Source: Allomyces macrogynus ATCC 38327
Taxonomy: Eukaryota > Blastocladiomycota > Blastocladiomycetes > Blastocladiales > Blastocladiaceae
DNA: 64,000 nt
NCBI GenBank assembly: GCA_000151295.1
Contig: GG745332.1
Span: 1,503,391 to 1,567,390 of the forward strand
Direction of reading: 5' to 3'
The translations under genes and the position numbers were made by a program. This document shows positions 1-10,470 of this stretch, piece by piece; positions within the stretch are counted from its first letter, which is position 1, and each line of letters opens with the position of its first letter. The notes beneath the pieces are model-generated. The model was not told the DNA's origin and made no database searches. It worked only from the letters and a program-made list of their open reading frames with translations.

Positions 1-1576
1 ACGCGCGCCGTGAACGCGGGAGCGGGGGCAAGTCTGTTGTAGCAGACTCGGTCGGCGGGAAGGCCGAGCTGCCTGCCTGCTCGCGAGCGGCAGCCGCCGC
101 CGCCGCCGCTGCTTCGGCGGCCAGCCTCGCGTCTCGCGCACGGCGTTCAAACGCAGCACGGATCGGCGCGACTCGCGCGTTCGTCATGACCTGCAGCGAC
201 GGGTGCCGCCGAGCCGCTGGCGGCGGCGGCGGGCGATTGGTTCGTGCGGCCGCATCGAGAAACTGTTTACGCGATCGCGCCACGACCTGCGTGGCCGCTG
301 CGAGTGTCGGACTGCGTGCCGTCGACGCGCCCGAGGACCGCCGCGACGAGGATGCGGGCGGGTGCGCGGCAGCGGCGGCAGCAGATTCGTGGAAGTGCAG
401 CAGCCGCTGAATGCGCGACATGGACGTGCGGCGCGGCGCCGCGGGGGTGGCGGAGGGGCGGCGCGGTTCCGCGGCCCAGTCGCCGGTCGTGATCCATGCG
501 GGCGAGGCCTCGTCGTCGTCGTCGTCGTCGTCGCCAGCATATGATGTGGGACTGGGCGATGCGCCGCCGACTGGCGACGCAGCCGCAGGCGGGAACTCGG
601 CGGCTGTCGGGCTATGCGCGGCCGTGATCACGAGCAACGTCGTCGTCGAGTATGCTGGCGGACCCGCACCCATCTCACTCTCTCCCGGCCCAGAACTCGA
701 CGGATCCGGGTCCGCAGCGTCAGCGAGAAGCGGCATCGGGATCGGCAAGTTGGCAAACGGGTCGATTGGCGGGTCCGGGACCGCGGGCGGCGACGGTAAT
801 CCTGCCGACGAGGGCGACGGCGGCGGGGCCGCGTGGAGCGGGACCAGGCCGGCGGTTGGCGGCGCGCACAGGTCAGCGGCGCGCAATGGGGTGCCAGACG
901 TCGGCGCGAGCGCGAGCGCGAGCGCACCGAGCGCGCGGGCCGATGCGCGACGCGGGCGCGAGGAGGGCGACGGTGGGTCTGCAGTTGGTGGCGGAGCCGC
1001 GCGGGCAGCGTTGCCGCTGGTTGTGGCCGGTCGTCGGTCGACAGTCGAGAGCGTCGGTGCTGCTGGACTGAGAGCAGCACTGAGGACGCCCGTGTGGTTC
1101 ACCGTGGTCACCGACGCGCCGCCCAACCGTGCACGACGGGCGGCGTCGCGCGCCGGCGTGCCTGGCACCATGCTCAGTGCGACCCTCCTACCATCTTGGT
1201 CGTTTTCGTGACGCGCGCGCGCCGCCACTGCGCTCGTCGAGGTTGCGGCCGACGACCACCTTGACGACCCGGGTGGACGAGCTTCGCGCGGATCGCTGCT
1301 TCCTCCCGCCGTGGATGACCTGGTCGACCCCACATCGCGATCATCGCCGTCCCCACCACCGACACTCCCGCTCGACGGCGGTGTCGGTGCGATCGTGACC
1401 GGTGCGGGCGACTGCGGGCGCGCGTCGTCTCGTCGCGCGGCGGCGGCCACGGTTCCGCCCGCGACAAAGCCCGTGACTGCCGAGAGCACGCGGCGCCAGC
1501 GCGGGAAGCGCGACCAGGCCGCGGCGGGCGCCATGGCGGCGGACGCATCGGGCGCGTCGGCCGAGGAGGGCGCCAT
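1..1576 (-). CDS. Large Ala/Pro/Ser-rich hypothetical protein, N-terminal part (runs off the left edge)
   Basis: One minus-strand frame stays open from about 1990 to base 1 without a stop. Its first ATG is at 1576 and a second lies at 1534. From the second ATG the protein starts with a basic stretch followed by a hydrophobic segment (LSAVTGFVAGGTVAAAA), which could be a signal anchor or a mitochondrial presequence. About 500 residues of low-complexity Pro/Ala/Ser/Thr sequence follow, with a run of six Asp plus Glu (plus-strand 511-532). Near the left edge there is a charged Ala-rich helix (RRARDARLAAEAAAAA) that looks like a coiled coil. I recognise no domain. The open length, Asp run and coiled coil argue for real coding sequence, but at this GC content long open frames also occur by chance, and other frames here are open too. 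Function unknown; the C-terminus is outside the window. Confidence 0.45.
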   Translation of the reverse strand, partial: MAPSSADAPDASAAMAPAAAWSRFPRWRRVLSAVTGFVAGGTVAAAARRDDARPQSPAPVTIAPTPPSSGSVGGGDGDDRDVGSTRSSTAGGSSDPREARPPGSSRWSSAATSTSAVAARARHENDQDGRRVALSMVPGTPARDAARRARLGGASVTTVNHTGVLSAALSPAAPTLSTVDRRPATTSGNAARAAPPPTADPPSPSSRPRRASARALGALALALAPTSGTPLRAADLCAPPTAGLVPLHAAPPPSPSSAGLPSPPAVPDPPIDPFANLPIPMPLLADAADPDPSSSGPGESEMGAGPPAYSTTTLLVITAAHSPTAAEFPPAAASPVGGASPSPTSYAGDDDDDDDEASPAWITTGDWAAEPRRPSATPAAPRRTSMSRIQRLLHFHESAAAAAAHPPASSSRRSSGASTARSPTLAAATQVVARSRKQFLDAAARTNRPPPPPAARRHPSLQVMTNARVAPIRAAFERRARDARLAAEAAAAAAAAAREQAGSSAFPPTESATTDLPPLPRSRRA

Positions 1577-1610
1577 GGCGGCGGACGCATCGGGCGCGTC
1601 GGCCGAGGAG
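1527..1610. repeat. 42-bp perfect tandem duplication
   Basis: Two identical 42-bp units (1527-1568 and 1569-1610) start with GGCGCCATGG and are followed by a partial third start (1611-1616). The unit length is a multiple of three. On the minus strand it repeats a 14-residue stretch and duplicates the candidate start codon of the left-edge gene (ATG at 1576 and 1534). Confidence 0.9.
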
Positions 1611-1785
1611 GGCGCCGCAGGGGCCGCGACGGCGGCAGCAGGCGCGTGTTCGCGCTTGGCGGTGGTGAAGGCGTGTGGGATCGCCACGATGGATGGTCGG
1701 GTGGGTGAAGCAGGGGTAGACGCGTCGGATCCGACGCATATAGGGCGGCGCAAGGCCTCATGGAGCGGGCGCGGAGACGGGCGGC

Positions 1786-1978
1786 GCGTCTGTTTCGTCC
1801 TGTCTTGGTTCGTGATCGTGTTGGTCGTGGTGTGGGTGATGGTGGGCGCGATGCGTGCAAGTCGGCAGCGGCTCGTTCTTCGGACGTGCGGCAGGACGAC
1901 GGCCTGGGCGCGTCTTCCACGACGGTCGCCACGGGCCGCGCCGTGGCGGCCGACCGCAGGGTACGATCGCCCGCGCAA
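1786..1978. repeat. Dispersed repeat, copy A (193 bp)
   Basis: This segment aligns without gaps to 15384-15576, both starting GCGTCTGTTTCG and ending CCGCGCAA. I count about 21 mismatches in 193 bp (about 89% identity). Similarity stops at both ends. Copy A keeps CpG at most sites where copy B has TpG or CpA. The minus-strand frame containing CGRPP..PWRP changes least between copies (about 9 of 64 residues), but no known domain is visible. It sits just upstream of the left-edge gene, so it may form part of its 5' region. Confidence 0.85.
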
Positions 1979-2875
1979 CGACGTCCGCTGTCACTGGCGC
2001 ACCGACGCGGCCCACGACTTGGTGCATTCACGACGGCGTGCTCGCCGGCCTGTCGCTGCTGGCGGTGCGTGTGGGTTGCGTGCGGTGGTTGCGCGGGACG
2101 CGCTCTGGCAAGGGCGTGCGAAAGAGGTCAAAGCCAATGATCAACACCAGCGCTCTCAAGCAACGCATCTGTCGAAACTGCCCGGCCTTGCTGGCACGCA
2201 CATTCTGTGAGAATCCCTTCAATCGCTGCAGGCTGCTAAGGAAAGGGGCTGCAGCGCAACAAACATGCGTCCTGAAAAGACTCTCGCTTTCCGGATGAAC
2301 AACGAATAGAGCAACCAGAACCAACGGCAATTTTTGAGATTATTAAGACCCTGGCATCGATCGATACTTTGGCCGAGCGCTGTATTTACCTAACTTATTA
2401 TCACTCCGCCCATACTTTTGATCCCCGGACCACACGTTTAACCACTTGCAATCGAAAATCATGGGTATATGCCATCTCCAGCCGAGATTCTGTGGAAATT
2501 GGTTTAGTGGAAGACATGCAATCGGTCGTCAAAGTTACCACCAGTCTTCGCAACCAGAGCCTCTCAAAAGATTCCTCTTTGTCGTCGCATCATGGATGGA
2601 CGTGATTTGCGACTTGAGAAAGAATGGGAGCGGGCAGATCATCAAAGCATTGGTCTTCAGCAAAACGCCAGTTCCCCCTCTCAAACGACGTCGGTGGTCC
2701 TGCTCTGGCACACTCGCGCAGGAACGGTGTGGCCACGGAGCAAAACGCAGCGCAGGCAGCAAGCATCCATCTATAAAATCCATCACTGACATGTCATGCG
2801 CAAGTAGCAACCAAAAAAACCACCGACGACCCCCCAAAAAAAGTAATGAGACAACCCTGACACAAAACGGCTCAC
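1979..2875. other. Intergenic, no gene seen
   Basis: GC-rich to about 2200, then AT-richer. The frames are short and carry no recognisable domain. The last 100 bases upstream of 2876 should hold the 3' UTR of the tyrosinase gene. Confidence 0.5.
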
Positions 2876-4300
2876 TTACAGCGCCAGCATCACCGCAACT
2901 GCGCCCACAACGAGCGCAACCACCGACGCATCGCCATGCGACACCGCGACCATGCCCGACGACGACGACGCGGCCGCCTCCGACGTGCTCGTGCTCGTCT
3001 CCGTCGCGCTCGGCAACGCCGTGGTCGTGGCAATCGCCTTGAGTTCCTCGGTCACGTTACGCTTGGGAATGACCAAATCGGCCGTCTCGTTGCGCGCAAT
3101 CTTGTCCTGCACGGCGCCGAGCACCGACGCCGTATCGTTCTTGATCGCGGCCAGCACCTTCTGGTCGACGTTCTTGAAGTTCATTTCCAAGAACTTATCC
3201 GGGATCGCCGACGGCTTTTGCACGTTCGTCTCGGCCTGCAGCGGACTCGAGTCGTACGTGTAGCACCAGTCCTGGATTTTCTCCAGCTGCGACGCCGGAA
3301 CACCCCAAGGCGCCGGCGCAAAATTCGGTTCCGGGTACTTGCCGCCATTCATCAGGTCCGTGTAATCGGCCCAGGCCTTGTCGACAAACGTGTGGTGCAG
3401 GAAGAAAATTGGGTCGGCCGGCGACGACATGACGGCCATTGACCCACCGACGGCCACGTGCGGGCCGGCATGGCATTGCGCCTCGTACCGCGTGCGGAAA
3501 TCCGTGTACTTGGGCGACTCGCGCATCAGACCGGCAATAAACTGCGTCGCCGCGAGTGTCGCCGAATTGAATTCGCGCTGCACGCACTTGCCGCCCGACT
3601 GCTTCGTGTTCCAGTTGGCAAACGGACCGTCAGGAATGCACCCGGGCCGCGCCGAACCCATGTAGGTGCCGGAAAACACCGGGTGCGACTTGTAGTTCTG
3701 CGACGTGCGCGACCAGTCCCAGTAGAGCAGGCACACGTTTGGGTCGATCTTCTGGAGCGACTGCTCGAGGCGCGCGAGGTAGTACCGATGCCACGGCAGG
3801 AAGGCGTCGACGCCGTGCGAGGTCGACGCGTAGTCGTAGTGTTCCTGGACGAGCAACTCGTAGGGCGTCGTGCCCTGGCCCTGCCCTTGGTTCAGCTTTT
3901 TGATGGCCGCAACGTAGCGCGACCACTCGTCGGGAGTCGCGGCCGACACTTCCTTGCGCACACAACGGCGCGCACAGCTGCCGCGGACGGGCTTGGCGAG
4001 CGCCGACGCCGGGAGCGGGCCATTGTTGTTTGACGGGGCCGATGTGGGCTTGGGGGCCGGCGCTGCGGACGAGGTGGCTGCGGGAGGCGCCGCCGTGGCC
4101 GCGGGGTTGGTCGGCTTCGGGTCAGCAGCCGTCGGCGCGGGCGTCGCGGTCGCACTCAAACTCGCGGTTGTCGTGGGCGCCGCCTCCTTGCCTGGAATCG
4201 CGGCCACCTGCGGGGCCGCCTGGGCCGACGAGGCCACGACCAGCATGATGAGCAGGGCCGCAGCGAGGAACGTCGTCAGACGCGGCGGGTGGCGGGCCAT
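2876..4300 (-). CDS. Tyrosinase (type-3 copper oxidase), secreted and probably GPI-anchored
   Basis: A 474-residue, single-exon protein. Residues 1-28 form a signal peptide (FLAAALLIMLVVASSAQA), followed by a Thr/Pro/Ala-rich linker to about residue 105. The CuA site has H154, H162 and H171 (HGVDAFLPWHRYY). The CuB site has H277-x3-H281 (HAGPH) and FFLHH near 299-303, followed by the usual D-x3-W. A Ser/Thr-rich stalk and a hydrophobic C-terminal tail (VVALVVGAVAVMLAL) suggest a GPI-anchor signal. The family hydroxylates monophenols and oxidises o-diphenols to quinones, the entry to melanin. A cell-surface location would suit wall pigmentation. The start at 4300 is the only ATG that includes the signal peptide. 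It could instead be a catechol oxidase, since substrate class cannot be read from sequence. Confidence 0.93.
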   Translation of the reverse strand: MARHPPRLTTFLAAALLIMLVVASSAQAAPQVAAIPGKEAAPTTTASLSATATPAPTAADPKPTNPAATAAPPAATSSAAPAPKPTSAPSNNNGPLPASALAKPVRGSCARRCVRKEVSAATPDEWSRYVAAIKKLNQGQGQGTTPYELLVQEHYDYASTSHGVDAFLPWHRYYLARLEQSLQKIDPNVCLLYWDWSRTSQNYKSHPVFSGTYMGSARPGCIPDGPFANWNTKQSGGKCVQREFNSATLAATQFIAGLMRESPKYTDFRTRYEAQCHAGPHVAVGGSMAVMSSPADPIFFLHHTFVDKAWADYTDLMNGGKYPEPNFAPAPWGVPASQLEKIQDWCYTYDSSPLQAETNVQKPSAIPDKFLEMNFKNVDQKVLAAIKNDTASVLGAVQDKIARNETADLVIPKRNVTEELKAIATTTALPSATETSTSTSEAAASSSSGMVAVSHGDASVVALVVGAVAVMLAL

Positions 4301-5106
4301 GGCGGAAGCAAGTTGAAGGGCGAGGGCAAGTTGTACGTCCGCGGGCCAGCAGCGGACGAGTATCTATGAGGGGCTGGTGCGCGATTCGAGAGAGAACTTC
4401 GTGGCAGGCGCGATGGTGTGGGGCCCCGCTCCTCTTTATGTTGTGGGGCGCTGCCGCCGTCGCTGTGACTTTTGGCGCTCGTTGGGCCACGCACGCGCGC
4501 GAAGTCACGGGCGTGTTGTTGCACCCGGCGTCGCGGGCCATCCGCAGCGACAGCGTTTGGCGTCGTGAGCTTTGTGTAATGGGAAGCTGGATTGGGCGTC
4601 GTCGGCACGGATGCGGGGTTTGACGCCTTGGTGGGGAATGTCCCTGCGCGAAGTGGCACCCTGTCATGCGACAAGGTGAGAGGCGCGTCAAAGACGCGTG
4701 TAATATGGACAATAATATTGAATGATGCGTTAATGTGCACGATTCTGTTCGCCTGGCGGTTGCATAGAGGCCGCGATCCGAATTGCCGGGTTCGATTCCC
4801 GGCAGAGCCATGCCGGGGGTGGTCTGCAGTCTGTGAGAAAGAAGTGCGGTCGTTCGACACTCACCAATTCTGAGGCCCACGATTCAGGGACGCGTGCCAA
4901 GACTGTTGCTAACGGGCGCCGCAAAACCAGAGCCAAGACCTGAGCAAGGTGGGCCGGCGAACAGCGACAACAAGAACGGAACATGTTGATCAGACGTGGG
5001 AGGGGTATGGATAGAATGTTCGAGACGAGACGAAAGAAAAGGTAGAGAATGAAGCACTACCCTTCCCACCGTGCAGTGAAGAATTAAAATAAAACCGTGC
5101 CGACCA
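4301..5106. other. Intergenic between tyrosinase and the zinc-finger gene
   Basis: It holds the tyrosinase promoter (near 4301-4600) and the 3' end of the zinc-finger gene. Apart from the tRNA-like element at 4741-4810 I see no gene. Confidence 0.5.
4741..4810 (+). other. tRNA-like relic (B box and T arm)
   Basis: The bases CCGGG-TTCGATT-CCCGG form a perfect T arm with a consensus pol III B box (GGTTCGATTCC), followed by CAGAGCCA, which looks like the 3' acceptor strand plus discriminator base. A D-arm-like GCCT/AGGC stem lies upstream and GATTCTG could pair imperfectly with the acceptor strand. Only about 14 nt remain where a 17-nt anticodon arm should be, and no T-run terminator follows. 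This fits a degenerate tRNA or the head of a tRNA-derived SINE better than a working tRNA. Confidence 0.45.
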
Positions 5107-7343
5107 TCACAGCGCCGCGTCAGCGCCGGGCCCCGCTGACGGCGCCGCATGCGCGCGCCGACCCGTCCCAGACCCGTGCGTGTGCGCCGGCAGCGACGCG
5201 ACAAACGGGCTCGGCGCGCCCGGTGCCGTCGCGCGCGTCGCCGCGTCGGCAGCGGCACTGTTCGACGGGCTCGTCGACCCCGCACTACTACAGGCCGCCG
5301 TCGCCGCCCCCTCGCCCGGCTTGATCACGTGCACCTTCAAGTGCCGCGACAAGTGATCCGGCCTGAGGAACGCCTGCGTGCACTCGGGGCACCTGAACGG
5401 CCGTTCGCGCGTATGCGTGCGCAAATGCTTGGTCAAATTCGACGACTCGGCAAACCGTTTCGCGCACCCGTCAAACTTGCACGCAAACGGCCGCGCCCCC
5501 GTATGCGTGCGGCGATGAATCGTGAGCGCGCCGACCATGGCAAACTGCTTGTCGCACCCGTCGATATCGCAGGTGAATGGCTTCTCGCCCGTATGTGTGC
5601 GCATGTGCCCAACCAGCACGCCGTACTCGGAAAACCGCTTGTCGCAGGTCGTGCACTGCACGGGCTTGTGGCCCGTGTGCGTTTGCAAGTGCCGCATGCA
5701 CTTTTGCCGCTGCGTAAACGGGCGGCCGTTGCGCATGCAGCTGCGCCATTCGCACACGTACTGCGTGCGGTTCGTGCCGACGTGCGTGTCGGACACGTGG
5801 ATCGTCAAGTCGGCAAACGTCGGGAACTGCGCAGCGCACGTCGCCCACTGGCACACGTGCAAGTCGATCGGCGCATCGGTCGCGCCGGCATCGGCGGCAG
5901 ATGCGGGCACCGCACCGGCAGCGGTGCCGTCCTCGTCCTCGTCGTCGGTCCCCGCGGGGTCTTCAGCGGCCGTGGCGGCCGCGGGCGTCTGCTGCGCGGC
6001 ACTCCTTGCGCGCGCGCCTGCAGCCGCTGCACGAAACAGTGCCTGCACGTGCGCCTCGAGCACGTGCCGCACGAGATCGTCGGTCGACGCAAACGGCGCG
6101 GCGCCCGTCGTCGAGCACTGCGTCCCACCCCACTTGCACGTATTTGCGCGGTTATGGTTGGGCAGCGTGTGCGCGGTCGTCAAGTGCGGTACGAGCAGCG
6201 CCGGGTCGTGGAACCGCGCCGTGCACGTGAACCACAGGCACGGCACGGTCTTGTCCGCCGCGCTGGTGGTGGTGCCGCCGGTGAGTTCCTCGGATCGCGC
6301 GCGCGTGCTGCGTGCGGGGCGCCGCGACGAGGGGGGCGGTGCGGAGCCGGTGGTGGAGTTGCGCCGGCGCCGCTTGCGTGGGGGTTCCGACGTGGAAGAG
6401 GAGGTGGGGGTCTCTTGGCGGTGCCAGTGGTCGGCGCGGCCGCGATGTAGCCAACGGTCGAAACTTGGGGGCAGGCTTCGGCACCCGGGTGCACGGTCAC
6501 GGTCGTGGTTGTCGTCGTGGTCAGCGTCGTTGCGCCTGCTGCGGCCGTGCGCACCGTGGTCGTCGTGCGCGTCACGTGGCCGGCGCACGGGTTGGATCCG
6601 GGAGCGGGTGCGTCGAGCGTGGGCAGACCGGGTGCTGCGGGTGGAGGAAGTGGCGGGACCGTGGGTGCTACAATGGCCAGGTCGAGCGGGAGCGGCGCCG
6701 TCGTCGCGGCCAGAGTCGGCCAGGGGACCGGCGCGGCGCCCGGGACCGCACTCAGCAACGTGCTGCCGTCACTGGGCGGTACGAGCGGCGGCAACGTAGG
6801 CAGTCCGTATGGCGCAGGGAAACCCGCCGGATCCGCAGCCGTCGGCGTGGGTGCAAACGCGGCCCATTGGAGGTTCAAGTCGTTGAGGCCCGGCAGAATC
6901 GCGTGGTGCTGCTGGTTCGAGTCAATGGCGGGCAGCGGCCAATGGCCAATGAATTGCAAGTGGAGCGTGGATGGATCGTCGGCAGGCGGTGGCGCCGCGG
7001 CGGCGGCCGGAGCGGGCGGAGGCAGCGGCGCATCAAGCGGCGCGTGCGGCGTCGTGGGCGGCGGCGGCAGTGGTGGGAGTGGCGGCAGCTGGGCGCTCCA
7101 GTCGCCAGCCGACGCGGCAGCGGCAGCAAGCAGCATCCAGTCGTCAAGCGTGGCGAGTGGCAGCGTGTTCTGCGCGGCAGGGAGCGCGAGCGAGGCCGGC
7201 GTCATGAGCTGGGCGAGGTCGGCGTCCGACAGCGGCGCCGGGAACGGCCAGGTAAAGGCAGCCTGTGGGTCGCTGGCCTGGTTGGGCGCCGTCAGGGGCG
7301 CTTGCAACGGCTGGGCCGGCAGAGACGGGTGGTTGGCGTGCAT
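5107..7343 (-). CDS. C2H2 zinc-finger transcription factor with eight fingers
   Basis: Modelled as two exons (7343-6465 and 6411-5107) joined by a 53-nt GT-AG intron that restores the frame; about 727 residues. Residues 1-293 are Pro/Ala/Leu/Thr-rich, like an activation domain. The second exon opens with a basic nuclear-localisation motif (RKRRRR). Fingers 1 and 2 (about 351-374 and 385-414) and 3 and 4 (about 480-540) are C-x-W-x-x-C types separated by an acidic linker. Fingers 5-8 (to about 654) are tightly linked classical fingers with TGEKPF- and TGARPF-type linkers and should bind DNA. Paired Trp-containing fingers plus a C-terminal array recall Zap1 or GLI/ZIC-like factors; I cannot assign one. 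The tail is low complexity. The intron is inferred; the alternative is that the 493-codon frame starting at 6588 stands alone. Confidence 0.8.
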
Positions 7344-7771
7344 GGCGGATCGCGGAGAGATAGAGCGAAGGCGGGCTGCGGGCAGACGAGAACCGACGGC
7401 GAGCTCGCGCGGGCGGTGCGCGCTGAATGCATCAAGTGCGGCGCGGCAACGGTGGGCAGGATGGCGACGCGCGGCGCGGCGACGGGTCGCCCACGACGAA
7501 GTCGGCGATGAGAGAAAGGGCCGAGCCGGCGAGCGCGGGAGTCAGCGACTCAACTGCGCAAGCGCGACCGATCTGAGGGACCCAGGTGATGCGCCGCCGC
7601 GCATGGCTGGCCGTGGCGAACCGTGGCTTGACCGGCTGCGCCCAGGGCGCTTTACGCGACGCCTGTTGGCCCATCGCCAAGTCGGCGATCACATCCGACA
7701 GTTCGAACACGCCGCACCATCAGCAAATCGACAATAATCCGTTACCCGCGCCGTACGCGCCTCCTGCAACC
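7344..7771. promoter_or_regulatory. Shared promoter region of the zinc-finger and EDEM genes
   Basis: About 430 bp separate the start codons of two divergent genes (7343 on minus, 7772 on plus), so both promoters must lie here. I see no clear TATA box. Confidence 0.55.
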
Positions 7772-10470
7772 ATGATGGGACCCTCTGCCGCTGCGACCGC
7801 GCCGAGTGCGCCGCGCGCACGCTTCCTGACCAGCGTCGGTGTCGCGAGCGTCATTGTGTTGCTCAGCATCGCACTGGCCCTCTTCACGACCCCGCAGCTG
7901 CGCGAAACGACCACCAACGTCGTATTTCGCGTCGCACGCTCGGACGACGCCGTTGACGCGGTTCCGCCACGTCCGATCGTCCCTGCAGCAGCAGCAGCAG
8001 CAGCAGTGGCCGAAACGGATGCAACCGCTGTGACGGTCGACGACCTGCCTCAATGGTCGCCACCGTTGGGCATCCCTGCTGCAAGTCGAATCGAAGACGC
8101 ACAACCAGAACGACGCGAAGACGACAAGAATTTGATTACGGACGCGCAGCCTCATGATCCACCACGACCGCCACCAAGCACGTCCGTGACACCAGTCTCG
8201 CTCGAGGTCGCGCGGCCAGGGGACCCAGCCGTTCTCGCGCACGTCGACCCGGCAATGGCCATGATCCCGCTCTCTTCGGCCGCGCACGATCTGGCGTGGA
8301 CGCCCAGTCAACCTTATCTCGACGAGACTCAGTACCGCAACCCGACAACGCGTGCGCTCAACCGTACCACCGTGCAGTATGTCTATCCAACAGCGTGTCT
8401 TGCTTTGAAGTGCATGATCCTGACCGGCCATTTCCCACCCCCTGGATCGTCACAGAACCCTCGCTCGATCCATGTTCCGCAAGGGCTGGAACGGGTACCT
8501 GCGCCATGGATTCCCGCACGACGATCTCGCGGCGTTGTCGTGCATGGGGCGCAAGTCGCAGGGAGAGTACGTGACTTTGCACGCGGATGTGTCTACATTG
8601 CCGCTTCTGACTTGAAATTGGCACGAATTTGCCCAGATATTACTTGACGCTGATAGACTCCGCCGACACGCTTGCTGTACGAACCGTCTCGCGCTTCTAG
8701 GTGCTCCAACACCGGTCCTGACGGTGATGTTCTGCTCACTCGAGTAGATGATGGGCCTCATGGAGCCGTTTGCAAAGACCATCCAGCTCATCACGACCGT
8801 CTTGCCCAACTTCGACCTCAACGTGAACGTGTCGCTCTTCGAGACCAACATTCGCATCCTAGGGTACGCGTCTAGTTTCCCCACCCAATTCTCACCGCGC
8901 CGGTTATCCTAACTCTCTCCACCCGCAGCGGTCTCGTCTCGTCGCACCTCATCGCCACCGAAAAGCTTTCCACCTACCGCGGCGAGCTCCTGCCGCTCGC
9001 ACGCGATCTCGGCAACCGGTTCCTGCCCGCATTCAACACGCGCACGGGCATTCCGTACGGCACCGTGAACCTGCGGCACGGTGTGCCGCCCGCCGAAACG
9101 CCCATCGTGTGCACGGCCTGTGCCGGGTCGCTGTTGCTCGAAATGGGCACATTGTCGCACTTGACGGGTGACCCGCGGTACTACGTATGTGGAACAAGGT
9201 CGGGCGCGCGCGGAAACGCAGTGGCGGTGTTGAGCGTGATGTACTGACACAGAGACCGATTTTGTAGAATGCGGCCAAGCGCGCGCTCGTGGAAGTGTGG
9301 AACCGGCGCAGTTACCTCGACTTGCTCGGGAACCACATCGATTCGCAGACGGGCGTGTGGACGGCCACGGTGCGTGTGGTCGCCGTCGTGTGCGATCGCT
9401 GACGCACCCACGCAACAAGCTGACATGCATTCAACTCGCTTATAAGACCTCGGGTATTGCCGGCGCGATCGACTCGCTTTACGAGTACCTGTGGAAGGCC
9501 TACACCGTCTTCCACGACGACGACCTCTACGACATATTCGTGCAGGCCTACCAGGCGATCGAGGCGCACGGCACGCGCGACGGGTGGCATGTGCCCGTGG
9601 AAATGAACACGGGCGACACGGGCAGCGGCACGTTTGCGAACCTGCAGTGCTTTTGGGCCGGGTACCAGGCGAGTTTCGGCGAGCTCGCCAAGAGCACGAT
9701 CATGGTGCAGCGCATGGCGCACCTAACCAACCAGTTTGCGTTCTTGCCTGAACTGCTCAATATCCGGTCGTGGACGCTCACAGGGCACGCGGATAACCCG
9801 CTGCGCCCGGAACTCGTCGAGTCGGTCTACTTTTTGTACCAGGCCGTCAAGGAGCCCGGGCTGCAGGAGTTTGGGTTTGAACTGCTCAAGCGGTTCTACG
9901 AAAAGTGCGTTGTTATGTCTTTCCAACCACATCGCCGGGTGGACCATTCTGACCCCGTTGCTGTGGTACTCTAGAGCGCAAACGCGGTGCGGATTTGCGT
10001 CTATCGCGCACGTCGAATCGCTGTACAAGAACGACCACATGGAATCCTTTTTCCTCGCCGAGTCACTCAAGTACCTCTACCTCCTCTTCGACCCGGCCAA
10101 CGATTTTAATACGGGCTCCTGGATCTACACGACCGAGGCGCACCCGGTCCGTGTGCTGGTCAATCGCCCTCGGCCCAAGTGGGACATTCCGCGCCCACGC
10201 CCGATTCCACCGCTGCGCGCATGGCACGGCAACACGGACACGTCGCCGCGCGTTCTGTGGGCGAACCAAGTGTGTGACGCGCGCGAGTGGCGGTACGTGC
10301 GCGACCATCTCGCGTGGTCGAAGCCGTTCACGGGCGTGAACTGGGTCCGCGACTGGCCCAATGTGGTGCCGCCTGGCGGAATTGACATGTTTCGGCGCGC
10401 TGCGGATGCGGGCCTGGATCGCAGGCCGGTTGGTGCAGGGGGGACGCTGAATGTGACGGGCGCGTGGTGA
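7772..10470 (+). CDS. EDEM-type alpha-1,2-mannosidase (glycoside hydrolase 47)
   Basis: Eight exons join in frame: 7772-8376, 8456-8566, 8637-8676, 8748-8863, 8929-9184, 9268-9369, 9447-9904 and 9975-10470, giving about 727 residues. Near the N-terminus is a membrane anchor (VGVASVIVLLSIALALF), so this is a type II ER membrane protein. The GH47 domain then runs to the end, with MFRKGWNGYLRHGFPHDDL, YYLTLIDSADTLA, SLFETNIRILGGL, GAIDSLYEYL, VEMNTG and a final TTEAHP. The segment NDHMESFFLAESLKYLYLLF is typical of EDEM/Htm1 rather than Golgi mannosidase I. The family trims mannose from misfolded glycoproteins to mark them for ER-associated degradation. Donors are mostly GTACGN or GTGCGT; the intron before 9447 has a TATAAG acceptor. 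The second ATG at 7775 is an equally good start. Confidence 0.9.

Noticed and set aside
411..1211. Plus-strand frame of 266 codons with Ser and Gly runs
   Set aside because: It is opposite the longer minus-strand frame and reflects high GC; its composition is only low complexity.
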